Shown here one piece after another: positions 1-6,251 of a stretch of DNA of 10,582 nt. Below the pieces are notes generated by a model. The model did not search any database. It was given only the letters and a program-made list of their open reading frames with translations, and was not told the origin of the DNA. Position 1 is the first letter of the stretch. Every line of letters begins with the position of its first letter. Made by a program: the position numbers and the translations under genes. This DNA comes from an uncultured Bacilli bacterium (lineage in GTDB: Bacteria; Bacillota_I; Bacilli_A; RF39; UBA660): contig CALVHJ010000041.1 in assembly GCA_944327425.1 (NCBI GenBank), positions 1 to 10,582 of the forward strand, given 5' to 3'.

Positions 1-153
1 TTTGTATGTCATATTAAAGATTCTATTATGTATTTTATTTTTGCTCTTTTTATGATGTGTTTTTTAATTCCCTATATCATTCATTATTTTAGATTAGAAG
101 CTAGAGTTCAATATTTATATCAAATTTATGATAAAATTAAAAATTCAGATTGA
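1..153 (+). CDS. 3' end of a small membrane-protein-like gene (partial)
   Basis: A frame open from the window edge gives 50 residues and ends at TGA (151-153). The first part is strongly hydrophobic (about residues 8-30, rich in F, I, L and M), which fits one membrane segment. A charged, helix-like tail follows, ending YDKIKNSD. The stop lies inside a terminator-like hairpin (139-168), as expected for a real gene end, and the frame converges on the HU gene. No family is recognised. The region is very AT-rich, so a chance open frame cannot be excluded; the adjacent terminator and protein-like tail are the main support. Confidence 0.45.
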   Translation, partial: FVCHIKDSIMYFIFALFMMCFLIPYIIHYFRLEARVQYLYQIYDKIKNSD

Positions 154-168
154 TTTCTGAATTTTTTT
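139..168. terminator. Bidirectional Rho-independent terminator
   Basis: A 10-bp stem (AAAAATTCAG 139-148 with CTGAATTTTT 157-166) encloses an 8-nt loop. A T-run follows on the + strand and the complement of an A-rich run follows on the minus strand. It sits between the convergent partial gene (+) and the HU gene (-), so it can serve both. The stem is AT-rich, hence only moderate strength. Confidence 0.6.
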
Positions 169-177
169 ACTGCTATA

Positions 178-450
178 TTAGTTTAAAGCATCTTTTAATT
201 TGCTTCCAGCTTTGAATGAAGCAACAGTCTTAGCAGGAATTTTGATAGTTTCTTTTGTTAAAGGATTAATTCCTTCACGTGCTGCACGTTTCTTAGCACT
301 GAATGTTCCAAAACCAACTAAAGTTACTTTTCCTTCTTTTTTTAGTCCTGTTTGGATACCTTCTAATAAAGCGTCTAATACACGTCCTACTTCTGCTTTT
401 GATACTTCAGCTTTAGCAGCAGCAAATTCTACTAATTCAGTTCTTGACAT
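178..450 (-). CDS. hup: HU family DNA-binding protein
   Basis: This is a nucleoid-associated histone-like protein. HU dimers bind and bend DNA with little sequence preference and act in chromosome compaction, replication and repair. The product is 90 residues, the normal HU length. Residues 1-40 form the helical dimerisation part. GFGTF lies at 46-50. The DNA-binding arm follows, with KKRAAREGINP (53-63), where the NP at 62-63 is the conserved intercalating-proline region, and FKAGSKLKDAL closes the C terminus. Start choice: ATG at 450 has GGGAGGT (459-465) 8 nt upstream. The gene appears monocistronic, between the terminator at 518-547 and the one at 139-168. The fold assignment is secure; HU rather than IHF is inferred from the Gram-positive context and HU-like sequence. 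Confidence 0.96.
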   Translation of the reverse strand: MSRTELVEFAAAKAEVSKAEVGRVLDALLEGIQTGLKKEGKVTLVGFGTFSAKKRAAREGINPLTKETIKIPAKTVASFKAGSKLKDALN

Positions 451-482
451 TTCAAATTACCTCCCAACTTCAAAAACTAAAA

Positions 483-519
483 TTTATAAGGTCTTTACCT
501 TACATAATAACATTATCAA
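483..519 (-). promoter_or_regulatory. Candidate promoter region for hup
   Basis: On the minus strand, TTGATA (519-514) follows the T-tract of the upstream terminator directly. Two weak -10 options exist: TAAAGA (497-492, spacer 16 from TTGATA), or TATAAA (488-483) paired with TTATTA (510-505, spacer 16). Neither is near consensus. A promoter must lie in this short gap if the terminator works, but the exact boxes are uncertain. Confidence 0.3.
487..502. repeat. Short inverted repeat upstream of hup
   Basis: TAAGGT (487-492), CTTT, ACCTTA (497-502): a perfect 6-bp dyad with a 4-nt centre inside the hup promoter/leader. It could be a small operator or a weak leader hairpin. No regulator family is recognised from it. 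Confidence 0.35.
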
Positions 520-547
520 AAAAAGCCCGTAAAATCAAGGCTTTTTT
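518..547 (-). terminator. Rho-independent terminator of the 615-1595 gene
   Basis: On the minus strand the stem AAAAAAGCC (547-539) pairs with GGCTTTTTT (527-519) around an 11-nt loop and runs into further T residues. It lies about 70 nt after the stop of the membrane-anchored protein gene and just before the hup promoter region. The A/T symmetry would also allow termination on the + strand. Confidence 0.75.
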
Positions 548-562
548 GTGTTTTTTTCAGAT

Positions 563-592
563 ATTTTACTATCAAGAATAGAATTTTACTAT
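563..592. repeat. Direct repeat, 10 bp, spaced 20 bp
   Basis: ATTTTACTAT occurs at 563-572 and again at 583-592, in the short gap between the 615-1595 gene and its terminator. On the minus strand it reads ATAGTAAAAT twice, two helical turns apart. It may be a coincidence of AT-rich sequence. Confidence 0.4.
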
Positions 593-614
593 GTTTTTAC
601 AGTAAATTTGTTCT

Positions 615-1595
615 TTATTCACTCTTTCTTGCTGGTAAATCAATTCTTTTGGGAAGTTCTATAGTTTCCTTAGGCATTTCCTTTGGAGTTGGTTTTACGT
701 ATACACTGCTAAAAGTAGAAGGATTTTTAGGGGCATCTGGAGCAATAACTTCATTTATGGGAGTTACTTTTAATTCTTCATGTCTTCTACTGTCTTTTTC
801 TAGTTCATCTAATTCTTCAGAAATTGATCTAGCTAAAGAATCATAATCAATATTAGGAACCTTTATAGTTTCTGGTTCAGTTTTTTCAACAGGTTTATAG
901 TATGTATTAATAACTGGTTCTTCATTTATTTGTAATTTTGGTTCTTCTTCTTTTATGATTGGTATTACTGGTTCATTAATGATTGGTTTAACTTCTTCAT
1001 TAATAATCGGTGTTACCGGTTCTTTTGGTAATTCAAATTTAATTGGTTCTAATTCTACTCTAGCTGGTTCTTCTTTAATCGGTTCATTGATTATTGGTGT
1101 TACTGGTGTTATAACAGGTTCGGTTTTAGGCATTTCTACTGGAGTAGGTACCTCTATTGACGGAGTTGTTTGTGGCTCAATTATTGTTGGCGTAACAGAC
1201 TCTTCAATAGTTAAATTATCTACATAAGCATCTTCCTCGATAGGAACTGAAGGTTCTATAGGAGGAACTGGCATAACGGGAGCAACAGAACTTAGTGTTG
1301 GGTTTACATCAACACTAGAAGTATTAACCGGTTCGTTAATTTCGCTCGTATTAAGAGTTTCTAAGTTAATAGGAGCTACTGGTTCGGGATTTGTAGGAAT
1401 CTCTACTGCAGTAGGAGTACTTGTTTCTTTAAATGTGTTTTGCTCTATAGCTGAAGTACTTTCTAGTTTTCTTTTCTTCTCATCTTTCTTACCAAAAAAT
1501 AAAACAACAAGAAATGTTACTACTAAAAATGCAATAACAGCAAATAAACCAATACCAAAATATTCACTTTCAAATAATCTATTAAGGAAATCCAT
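615..1595 (-). CDS. Membrane-anchored, Pro/Glu-rich cytoplasmic protein of unknown function
   Basis: Not recognised as a named family. From the ATG at 1595 the product has 326 residues. There is one N-terminal membrane segment (about 13-34), then GKKDEKKRK, a positive cluster that by the positive-inside rule puts the rest in the cytoplasm. Residues about 45-248 are low complexity, rich in P, E, I, T and V. Four near-copies of a V[TKI]PII[NK]E[PE] unit lie at 165-217. A short helical, charged stretch follows (about 249-277), then a more protein-like tail with STFSSVYV (293-300). Start choice: a GTG at 1607 lies inside the ribosome site, while the ATG at 1595 has AAGGTGGT at a 7-nt spacing. The topology (N-terminal anchor, Pro-rich linker, short tail) recalls ZipA-like division tethers, but this is only an analogy of layout. 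Composition makes homology searching difficult. Confidence 0.85.
   Translation of the reverse strand: MDFLNRLFESEYFGIGLFAVIAFLVVTFLVVLFFGKKDEKKRKLESTSAIEQNTFKETSTPTAVEIPTNPEPVAPINLETLNTSEINEPVNTSSVDVNPTLSSVAPVMPVPPIEPSVPIEEDAYVDNLTIEESVTPTIIEPQTTPSIEVPTPVEMPKTEPVITPVTPIINEPIKEEPARVELEPIKFELPKEPVTPIINEEVKPIINEPVIPIIKEEEPKLQINEEPVINTYYKPVEKTEPETIKVPNIDYDSLARSISEELDELEKDSRRHEELKVTPINEVIAPDAPKNPSTFSSVYVKPTPKEMPKETIELPKRIDLPARKSE
945..1103 (-). repeat. In-gene repeats encoding V-x-P-I-I-[NK]-E units
   Basis: The coding stretch for residues 165-217 of the membrane-anchored protein holds four near-copies of an eight-residue unit (VTPIINEP, VTPIINEE, VKPIINEP, VIPIIKEE). The last three are consecutive. 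The DNA copies diverge in sequence, so this looks like an old expanded linker rather than a recent slippage product. Confidence 0.7.
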
Positions 1596-1602
1596 CCCTA
1601 AC

Positions 1603-1610
1603 ACCACCTT
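1603..1610 (-). promoter_or_regulatory. Ribosome binding site that fixes the start at 1595
   Basis: AAGGTGGT on the minus strand sits 7 nt before the ATG at 1595. The longer frame's GTG at 1605-1607 overlaps this site and so cannot use it. The protein therefore begins MDFLNRLF. Confidence 0.8.
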
Positions 1611-1640
1611 TTATTCTATTTATAAGTCTATCATATATAT

Positions 1641-1667
1641 ATTCTAAAATCAAGAAAAAAATGTAAA
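1641..1667 (-). promoter_or_regulatory. Candidate promoter of the 615-1595 gene
   Basis: On the minus strand TTTACA (1667-1662, 5 of 6 to -35 consensus) and TAGAAT (1646-1641, 5 of 6 to -10 consensus) are separated by only 15 bp, shorter than the usual 16-18. The -35 lies in the 3' arm of the hairpin at 1656-1686. TATGAT at 1635-1630 is an alternative -10 without a good -35. Confidence 0.35.
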
Positions 1668-1686
1668 GTTTTTAATTTACATTTTT
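1656..1686 (-). terminator. Terminator-like hairpin with no obvious gene upstream
   Basis: An 11-bp AT-rich stem (AAAAATGTAAA 1657-1667 with TTTACATTTTT 1676-1686) has an 8-nt loop. On the minus strand the 3' arm runs on into T residues and then C, which suits termination in that direction. The nearest upstream gene, yneF, already has its own terminator at 1849-1871. So this is either a backup terminator or the end of a short intergenic transcript. Confidence 0.45.
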
Positions 1687-1848
1687 GGTGTTGAGTTACA
1701 AAAGTAAATTCTACTCTAAATTTTTAAAGCTTAAAAATTGCTTATTCAAAATAAAAATTGGAAATAACTAGTATAAGTTATAGTTTATAATTGTGCTTTT
1801 GCATATTTTATGCAAAATTTGATGATAAAATGTCATTTTCAAACAATT
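1687..1848. other. Gene-free stretch with one strong dyad
   Basis: The longest gap in the window (1596-1869) has no supportable coding region: the only ATG frames here are under 25 codons and lack ribosome sites. It holds a dyad TTTTGCAT (1797-1804), ATTTT, ATGCAAAA (1810-1817), an 8-bp perfect stem with a 5-nt loop. With terminator-like hairpins on both sides (1656-1686 and 1849-1871), a small minus-strand RNA is possible. I found no convincing promoter for one. Confidence 0.35.
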
Positions 1849-1871
1849 AAAAAAGACAACTAGGTCTTTTT
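1849..1871 (-). terminator. Rho-independent terminator of the sirA-yneF unit
   Basis: On the minus strand AAAAAGAC (1871-1864) pairs with GTCTTTTT (1857-1850) around a 6-nt loop, with one further T at 1849. The yneF stop codon TAA (1872-1870) overlaps the foot of the stem, so termination follows translation closely. Confidence 0.75.
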
Positions 1872-2079
1872 ACATAAATTTATTCATTTCTTTCATTACT
1901 TGGTTTACTTGTTTCTTGCTTGGCTTTCTTCCCATACTACTCATCATTACTTCAATCATTTTTTCATTAATAGGAGGATTTTTCTTTAAATATTTTTGCA
2001 TAAAATATCTTGCTAAAAAGAAACCTAATAATAAACCAACAATAAATCCAATTATACACCATAAAATTTGTGCCCACAT
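1870..2079 (-). CDS. yneF: YneF family (UPF0154) small membrane protein
   Basis: A 69-residue protein with one N-terminal membrane segment (about 5-25, WCIIGFIVGLLLGFFLARYF), followed by the family hallmark YLKKNPPINEKMI (30-42) and MGRKPSKKQVNQVMKEMN (49-66). This matches the small YneF/UPF0154 family found across Bacilli, whose role is not established. Start choice: ATG at 2079 has GAGGTG (2092-2087) 7 nt upstream. It lies 42 bp after the SirA-like gene with no promoter or terminator between them, so the two are probably one transcript. The same sirA (yneE)-yneF order is known from Bacillus subtilis, which supports both assignments. The positive K/R cluster after the membrane segment predicts a cytoplasmic C terminus. 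Confidence 0.92.
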   Translation of the reverse strand: MWAQILWCIIGFIVGLLLGFFLARYFMQKYLKKNPPINEKMIEVMMSSMGRKPSKKQVNQVMKEMNKFM

Positions 2080-2121
2080 ATTTTTTCACCTCATCTATAT
2101 ATTACTATAAAACTGGCTATT

Positions 2122-2541
2122 TTACAAGCGAACAAGCTCATTTAACCAAAAATAATCTTTATTTTTAAAGTCACAAACAAATAAGTTTTTCATACCTTTT
2201 AATTCGGTTAGAAAACTTGGCTTTAAAATATTGCTTTCTAATAAAAGAAAAGCTTTATTCACTATTAGACATGAATCTTCGGGTATGTATTTGTTTTGAA
2301 TACGATGAATATTATGAAATTTTGAGTAAAAATCATTGTCTTTACATTCATTAAAAATTAAGTTATTGATTTTACTTTTGTCAAATGGAGATACTATTTG
2401 CATGAATAAATCATATGCTATTGTTACATCATTAGTATCAAAACTGTGAATGTCTTCCATCGTTCTAAATAAATGATATGGGTTGCTTTTCATTAAGTTA
2501 TAAAAGTTTTTGTTAATATTAAATATATAAAATGTACGCAT
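2122..2541 (-). CDS. sirA: SirA-like sporulation inhibitor of replication (probable)
   Basis: A 139-residue soluble protein beginning MRTFYIFNINKNFY, without signal peptide or membrane segment. It resembles the SirA family (148 residues in B. subtilis), whose members bind domain I of DnaA and block re-initiation of replication when Spo0A is active. Sequence similarity alone is modest: the N-terminal Y-x-I-x-x-I/L-x-x-x-F/Y strand and the LFRTMEDIH helix are the main resemblance. Two independent supports come from context. yneF follows directly, as in B. subtilis, and the promoter carries a perfect Spo0A-box core. Start choice: a TTG at 2556 lies just upstream of the ribosome site AAGGTG, which instead serves the ATG at 2541 with a 6-nt spacer. 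If the annotation is wrong, this is an orphan Spo0A-box-linked gene. Confidence 0.65.
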   Translation of the reverse strand: MRTFYIFNINKNFYNLMKSNPYHLFRTMEDIHSFDTNDVTIAYDLFMQIVSPFDKSKINNLIFNECKDNDFYSKFHNIHRIQNKYIPEDSCLIVNKAFLLLESNILKPSFLTELKGMKNLFVCDFKNKDYFWLNELVRL

Positions 2542-2547
2542 TTTCTT

Positions 2548-2553
2548 CACCTT
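2548..2553 (-). promoter_or_regulatory. Ribosome binding site that fixes the sirA start at 2541
   Basis: AAGGTG on the minus strand is 6 nt before ATG 2541 and directly follows the TTG at 2556-2554, leaving no spacing for that upstream start. Confidence 0.75.
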
Positions 2554-2565
2554 CAAAGATATCTT

Positions 2566-2593
2566 AACATATTAGTTTAGCAAAATTTGTCGA
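2566..2593 (-). promoter_or_regulatory. Promoter of sirA-yneF
   Basis: On the minus strand TCGACA (2593-2588, 5 of 6 to consensus) is followed after 16 bp by TATGTT (2571-2566, 4 of 6). The predicted leader to ATG 2541 is about 18 nt. The weak -10 and the activator-like box over the -35 suit a promoter that needs help from a regulator. Confidence 0.5.
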
Positions 2594-2594
2594 A
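2588..2594 (+). promoter_or_regulatory. Spo0A box core (TGTCGAA)
   Basis: TGTCGAA, flanked on the left by TT, is an exact match to the core of the 0A box bound by phosphorylated Spo0A. It covers the -35 of the sirA promoter, the usual place for Spo0A to activate sigma-A-type promoters. It lies between the Ca2+ ATPase terminator and the SirA-like gene, so only sirA-yneF is a sensible target. A 7-bp match can arise by chance, but its position and downstream gene make this unlikely. Confidence 0.6.
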
Positions 2595-2609
2595 TCGTGG
2601 AAAAATACT

Positions 2610-2636
2610 AAAAAATTTAAACCCCGGTTTTTAAAT
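2610..2636 (-). terminator. Probable terminator of the Ca2+ ATPase gene
   Basis: On the minus strand the arm at 2636-2627 (ATTTAAAAAC) pairs with GTTTAAAT (2622-2615), with two bulged A residues and a CGGG loop, followed by a T-run. The TAA stop (2619-2617) lies inside the 3' arm. The bulge makes it weaker than the other terminators here. Confidence 0.5.
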
Positions 2637-5220
2637 GATGATGTCTTAAAAAGATTTTACGTAAAAAATCAATAGGAAAAACGGTAGCAGCTAGAATAAG
2701 AACAATAAAGAATTCACTTGCTTTTAGGCCATATGTCCGAAATAAGTCTCCCCCATGATATATTAAATATATTTGTACACTGATTATAAAAAGAATTATA
2801 GCAATGAATACTTTATTTTTTCTTAGATTAGCTAAAATATTTATTCGTTCGCTTCTAGCATTAAAAGCATTAAAAATACCAATAAAGATAAATAAAGCAA
2901 AATAAGCAGTCATTAAATATCTATTATTATCGCCAACACGGATAAATTCTCTTACTAAAGGAAGCTTTAAAAATAATATACACAATAGAGCTGAATAAAG
3001 TCCGGTAAATAGAACTTCGCCAATCATATAAGAGTTAATAATAGGTTCACTTTTAGGTTTTGGTGGTTCATGCATATAACTTTTTAAAGGAGGCTCAAAA
3101 GAGAAAGCTAAGCCAGAGAAAGTATCCATGATCATGTTTAACCAAAGCATTTGAATAATAGTTATCGGCGTATTAATGCCAATAAAAGGGCCTATAATTG
3201 ATAAGATTAAAGCACACATATTGACAGTTAATTGATAAATAATGAATTTACGGATGCTTTTAAATATAGTTCTACCATATAAAATAGCTTTGCTAATTGA
3301 TAATATGTTATCATCAAGAATGACTATATCGGCAGCTTCTTTAGCTACTTCCGTACCACTTCCCATTGCAAAACCAACATCAGCTTTCTTTAGGGCTGGT
3401 GCATCATTTACCCCATCTCCGGTCATGCCTACTACCAGATTCATACTTTCTAAAATACGAACTAATCTTGATTTATCAGTAGGAAGAGCTCTAGCTACTA
3501 CTTTTAAATTACCGATGATTTTCTTTATTTCCTCATCACTTAACTTAGCTAGTTCTTCACTAGTTAATACTATATCCTCTTTGTCTAGTAAGCCTGCATC
3601 ACCTGCTATAGAAGTAGCTGTTTCTTTAGCATCACCAGTAATCATAATCATATTTATACCAGCACTTCTAATTAAGCTTACCCCTTCTTTAGCTTCACTT
3701 CTTAATTCATCTTTTATAGCAACTAAGCCAATAAAGATTAAATTATTTTTTATATTATCAGTTTTACTTTTGCATAAGGCTATAACTCTGATACCTTTTT
3801 TCGTTAAATTATCGGCAATATTGGTAATTGACTTTTTATTAAGTAATATTTTTTCTTCCCCAAATTTATTTAAATAATAAGTAATATGAGGAATTAATTT
3901 TTCAGTGGCACCTTTTATATATGTAACATTATTATCTAAGGTTACTTTACTATATTTTTCCTCACTATTAAAAGGGGTTTTATTTAATACTATTCTTCTT
4001 ATATGCTTGTCCTCTATTAAAAATTTAAGACAAGCTTTATCAGTTTGGTTGCCGCCAAAAACTTCACCTTTTTCATTTAGCTTACTATCATTATTATAAT
4101 AAAGATTTGTGTATACTTCTTCATAAAAAAGAGGATTATTTTTTAGCATCGTAATATTTTTATAATGAATGTTATCAGCACTTATTATTTCACTTACTTC
4201 AAGTTTACCTTTAGTTAGAGTGCCGGTTTTATCTGTTAAAAGCACATTTATACTTCCCGCTGTTTCTATTCCGACTAATTTTCTTACTAAAACATTACTT
4301 TTTAACATGCGTTTCATATTGCTTGATAAAACTAGAGTAATCATCATAGGAAGGCCTTCAGGGACAGCGACAACAATTATAGTTACACTTAAAGTTAGAG
4401 CGTAAATTAAATGATCAGCCATAAGACGAAAGTTAGTTAAAGTATTCATTATTAGATCAGGATCAAAATTATTGTCTATTACAATTACTGAGAATAAATA
4501 GGATATAGTAACTAGAAAGGCTCCAACATAACCTATTTTACTAATAAATTTAGCTAACCCTTGAAGTCTTAATTTTAAAGGTGATGTAGGGGCACTTTCA
4601 GCTACTTCTTGAGCTAATGCTCCATATAAAGTATTATTACCAACTTCGCTAACTAACATATAAGCTTCACCATTATAAACAACTGATCCACGATATAAGC
4701 GGTTTTGTTCCTCTATATTATTAATATTTAAGGGTGAAATTTTTTTAGCTTCTTTAGCTTCACCATTTAAGCTTGATTCATCTACGCGTAACTCGCCTTT
4801 TAATAAATAACCGTCAGCTGGTATTCTGTCACCACTTTCTAGAACAATAATATCATTTTTAACAACTTCTTCAATAGGAATTTCCGTTACTTTACCATTT
4901 CTTAGCACTTTAACTAAAATTTTGGAACTTTCTTCTTGAAGACGACGAAAGGCTGCTTCACTACCATACTCGGAAATAGTAGATATAAAAGATGCTAAGA
5001 AAATAGCAATTAAAATACCTAGGGTTTCAAAATAGTTAGAATCCTGAAAGAGGAAGACAACTTTTATAGCTAGAGCTATAAGTAATATTTTGATAATAGG
5101 ATCTCCTAATGATTCTAGTAATAGTTTAAAAAATCCTTTGGTTTTAACATTGGTAATACTGTTGGTTCCATATTTTTTGCGGTTTAATTCTACTTCTTCA
5201 TTATTAAGACCATAGTACAT
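2617..5220 (-). CDS. Calcium-translocating P-type ATPase, PMCA type
   Basis: A membrane pump that uses ATP to export Ca2+ from the cytoplasm, probably in exchange for protons. At 867 residues it is full length for bacterial P2-type pumps. Visible in order: membrane segments 1-2 (about 43-83); the actuator domain with GEAKE (153-157) in place of the common TGES, keeping the key Glu; M4 with PEGLP (287-291); DKTGT (330-334), with D330 the phosphorylated Asp; the nucleotide site KGATE (436-440); TGDAKE (528-533); TGDGVND (600-606); and six C-terminal membrane segments (about 660-855). M5 has Asn 667, and M6 has N695 and D699 with Met 698 where SERCA has Thr. This is the PMCA-like pattern of a single Ca2+ site (site II). 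The stretch SEYGSEAAFRRLQEESSK (83-100) is also typical. Start: ATG 5220 has AGGAGG (5233-5228) 7 nt upstream. Ca2+ specificity is inferred from family residues. Confidence 0.93.
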   Translation of the reverse strand: MYYGLNNEEVELNRKKYGTNSITNVKTKGFFKLLLESLGDPIIKILLIALAIKVVFLFQDSNYFETLGILIAIFLASFISTISEYGSEAAFRRLQEESSKILVKVLRNGKVTEIPIEEVVKNDIIVLESGDRIPADGYLLKGELRVDESSLNGEAKEAKKISPLNINNIEEQNRLYRGSVVYNGEAYMLVSEVGNNTLYGALAQEVAESAPTSPLKLRLQGLAKFISKIGYVGAFLVTISYLFSVIVIDNNFDPDLIMNTLTNFRLMADHLIYALTLSVTIIVVAVPEGLPMMITLVLSSNMKRMLKSNVLVRKLVGIETAGSINVLLTDKTGTLTKGKLEVSEIISADNIHYKNITMLKNNPLFYEEVYTNLYYNNDSKLNEKGEVFGGNQTDKACLKFLIEDKHIRRIVLNKTPFNSEEKYSKVTLDNNVTYIKGATEKLIPHITYYLNKFGEEKILLNKKSITNIADNLTKKGIRVIALCKSKTDNIKNNLIFIGLVAIKDELRSEAKEGVSLIRSAGINMIMITGDAKETATSIAGDAGLLDKEDIVLTSEELAKLSDEEIKKIIGNLKVVARALPTDKSRLVRILESMNLVVGMTGDGVNDAPALKKADVGFAMGSGTEVAKEAADIVILDDNILSISKAILYGRTIFKSIRKFIIYQLTVNMCALILSIIGPFIGINTPITIIQMLWLNMIMDTFSGLAFSFEPPLKSYMHEPPKPKSEPIINSYMIGEVLFTGLYSALLCILFLKLPLVREFIRVGDNNRYLMTAYFALFIFIGIFNAFNARSERINILANLRKNKVFIAIILFIISVQIYLIYHGGDLFRTYGLKASEFFIVLILAATVFPIDFLRKIFLRHHHLKTGV

Positions 5221-5257
5221 ATTTTATCCTCCTAAATAAATATATGCACGAAAAAAA

Positions 5258-5297
5258 TTAAGATACTTAAAATTGTAAGAGTCTTTTAAATACTCTT
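5258..5297. repeat. Two small dyads in the divergent intergenic region
   Basis: TTAAG (5258-5262) with CTTAA (5266-5270), and AAGAGT (5277-5282) with ACTCTT (5292-5297), lie between the divergent Ca2+ ATPase and ytqA genes. The second abuts the ytqA -35. They could be operators or leader hairpins for the ATPase transcript. I could not find a convincing -35/-10 pair for the ATPase gene in this region. Confidence 0.3.
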
Positions 5298-5324
5298 TTA
5301 GAAAGTTAAGAGGTATGATATAAT
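5297..5324 (+). promoter_or_regulatory. Extended -10 promoter of ytqA
   Basis: TTTAGA (5297-5302, 4 of 6), a 16-bp spacer, then TATAAT (5319-5324, perfect) preceded by TG at 5316-5317, which makes an extended -10. Transcription would begin near 5331, only about 9 nt before the ATG at 5340. Confidence 0.7.
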
Positions 5325-5339
5325 TTGATGGGGATTATT

Positions 5340-6251
5340 ATGTTTAAATATACACTTGATAATAAAAGATATCATACTCTTAACTATTTTTTTCGAAATA
5401 AGTTTAAATGCAAAGTATTTAAAGTGGCTTTAAATGCGGGATTTAGTTGTCCTAATTATAAGAGTGGCGGATGTATTTATTGTAATCATGGAAGTGGTAA
5501 TTATTATGAAAATTTGGATTTAAAAGAACAATTTGATTTAGTTAAAATGCCTTTAGATAAAAAATGGCCTAAAGCCAAATATATTGCTTATTTTCAAGCG
5601 AATACTAATACTTATGCTCCAGTAGAAGTTTTAAGAGAAAAATACGAACAAGTTTTAAGTTTTTCTAATGTTTTGGGACTTGATATTGCTACGCGTAGTG
5701 ATGCTTTAAGTGATGAAGTCCTTTTGTATTTAGAAGAATTAAATAAACGAACTTTTTTGATGGTGGAACTTGGTTTGCAGTCAATGCACGATAAGACATT
5801 GAAGTTTATTAACCGAGGACATGATTTAAAAAGCTTGGAAGTAGCTGTTAAAAAACTTAAGGAAAGAGGTATTTTTGTTGTTGTTCATATTATTAATGGC
5901 CTGCCATTTGAAACTAAAGAGATGATGGTTGATACCGTTAAATATTTAAATAAATTGGGTATAGATGGGATAAAAATTCATATGCTTTATGTTAGTAAAG
6001 GTACAATACTAGCTAAAATGTATAAAGATAAACCATTTCATTTATTAAGTAAAGAAGAATATATAGACATTGTTTGTGAACAGCTAGAATATCTTGATCC
6101 TAAAATAGTTATAATGCGTATTACTGGTGATCCTTTAAAAGAAGAAGTTATTGCTCCTTCTTGGCTTTTAAAAAAATTTTCGTTTTTAAATGATATCGAT
6201 AAAGAAATGAAAAAAAGAGATATTTATCAGGGAGATAAGGTTAATCCTTGA
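5340..6251 (+). CDS. ytqA: YtqA family (TIGR01212) radical SAM protein
   Basis: An iron-sulfur radical SAM enzyme of the YtqA/YhcC group. Genetic work in B. subtilis has linked ytqA to modification of the tRNA wobble uridine (mnm5U pathway); I infer the same role here. The product is 303 residues, close to the roughly 320 of B. subtilis YtqA. Visible: the family start KRYHTLNYFFR (9-19); the cluster cysteines C37, C45 and C48 in SCPNYKSGGCIYC, with the widened first spacing typical of this group rather than CX3CX2C; ATRSDALSDE and ELGLQS in the barrel; and the family end ITGDPLKEEVIAPSW. Start: TTG 5325 and ATG 5328 would lie at or before the predicted transcription start, while ATG 5340 follows a GGGG ribosome-like run by 6 nt. 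The 3' end overlaps the sigma-factor gene by 11 bp on the opposite strand. Confidence 0.9.
   Translation: MFKYTLDNKRYHTLNYFFRNKFKCKVFKVALNAGFSCPNYKSGGCIYCNHGSGNYYENLDLKEQFDLVKMPLDKKWPKAKYIAYFQANTNTYAPVEVLREKYEQVLSFSNVLGLDIATRSDALSDEVLLYLEELNKRTFLMVELGLQSMHDKTLKFINRGHDLKSLEVAVKKLKERGIFVVVHIINGLPFETKEMMVDTVKYLNKLGIDGIKIHMLYVSKGTILAKMYKDKPFHLLSKEEYIDIVCEQLEYLDPKIVIMRITGDPLKEEVIAPSWLLKKFSFLNDIDKEMKKRDIYQGDKVNP

Noticed and set aside
955..1227. A + strand open frame rich in G, I, S, T and V, which could suggest a repetitive surface protein.
   Set aside because: It is the complement of the Pro/Glu-rich linker of the minus-strand gene. It has no supported start, and the minus frame has an anchor, a ribosome site and a full length.
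3242..3877. A + strand open frame of 211 codons.
   Set aside because: It lies wholly antisense to the conserved catalytic domains of the Ca2+ ATPase and has no recognisable protein features.
6231..6251. A possible Mollicutes genetic code (TGA read as Trp), given the extreme AT-richness.
   Set aside because: ytqA ends naturally at TGA just after its family C terminus, and Trp is encoded by TGG in ytqA and yneF. The standard bacterial code fits.
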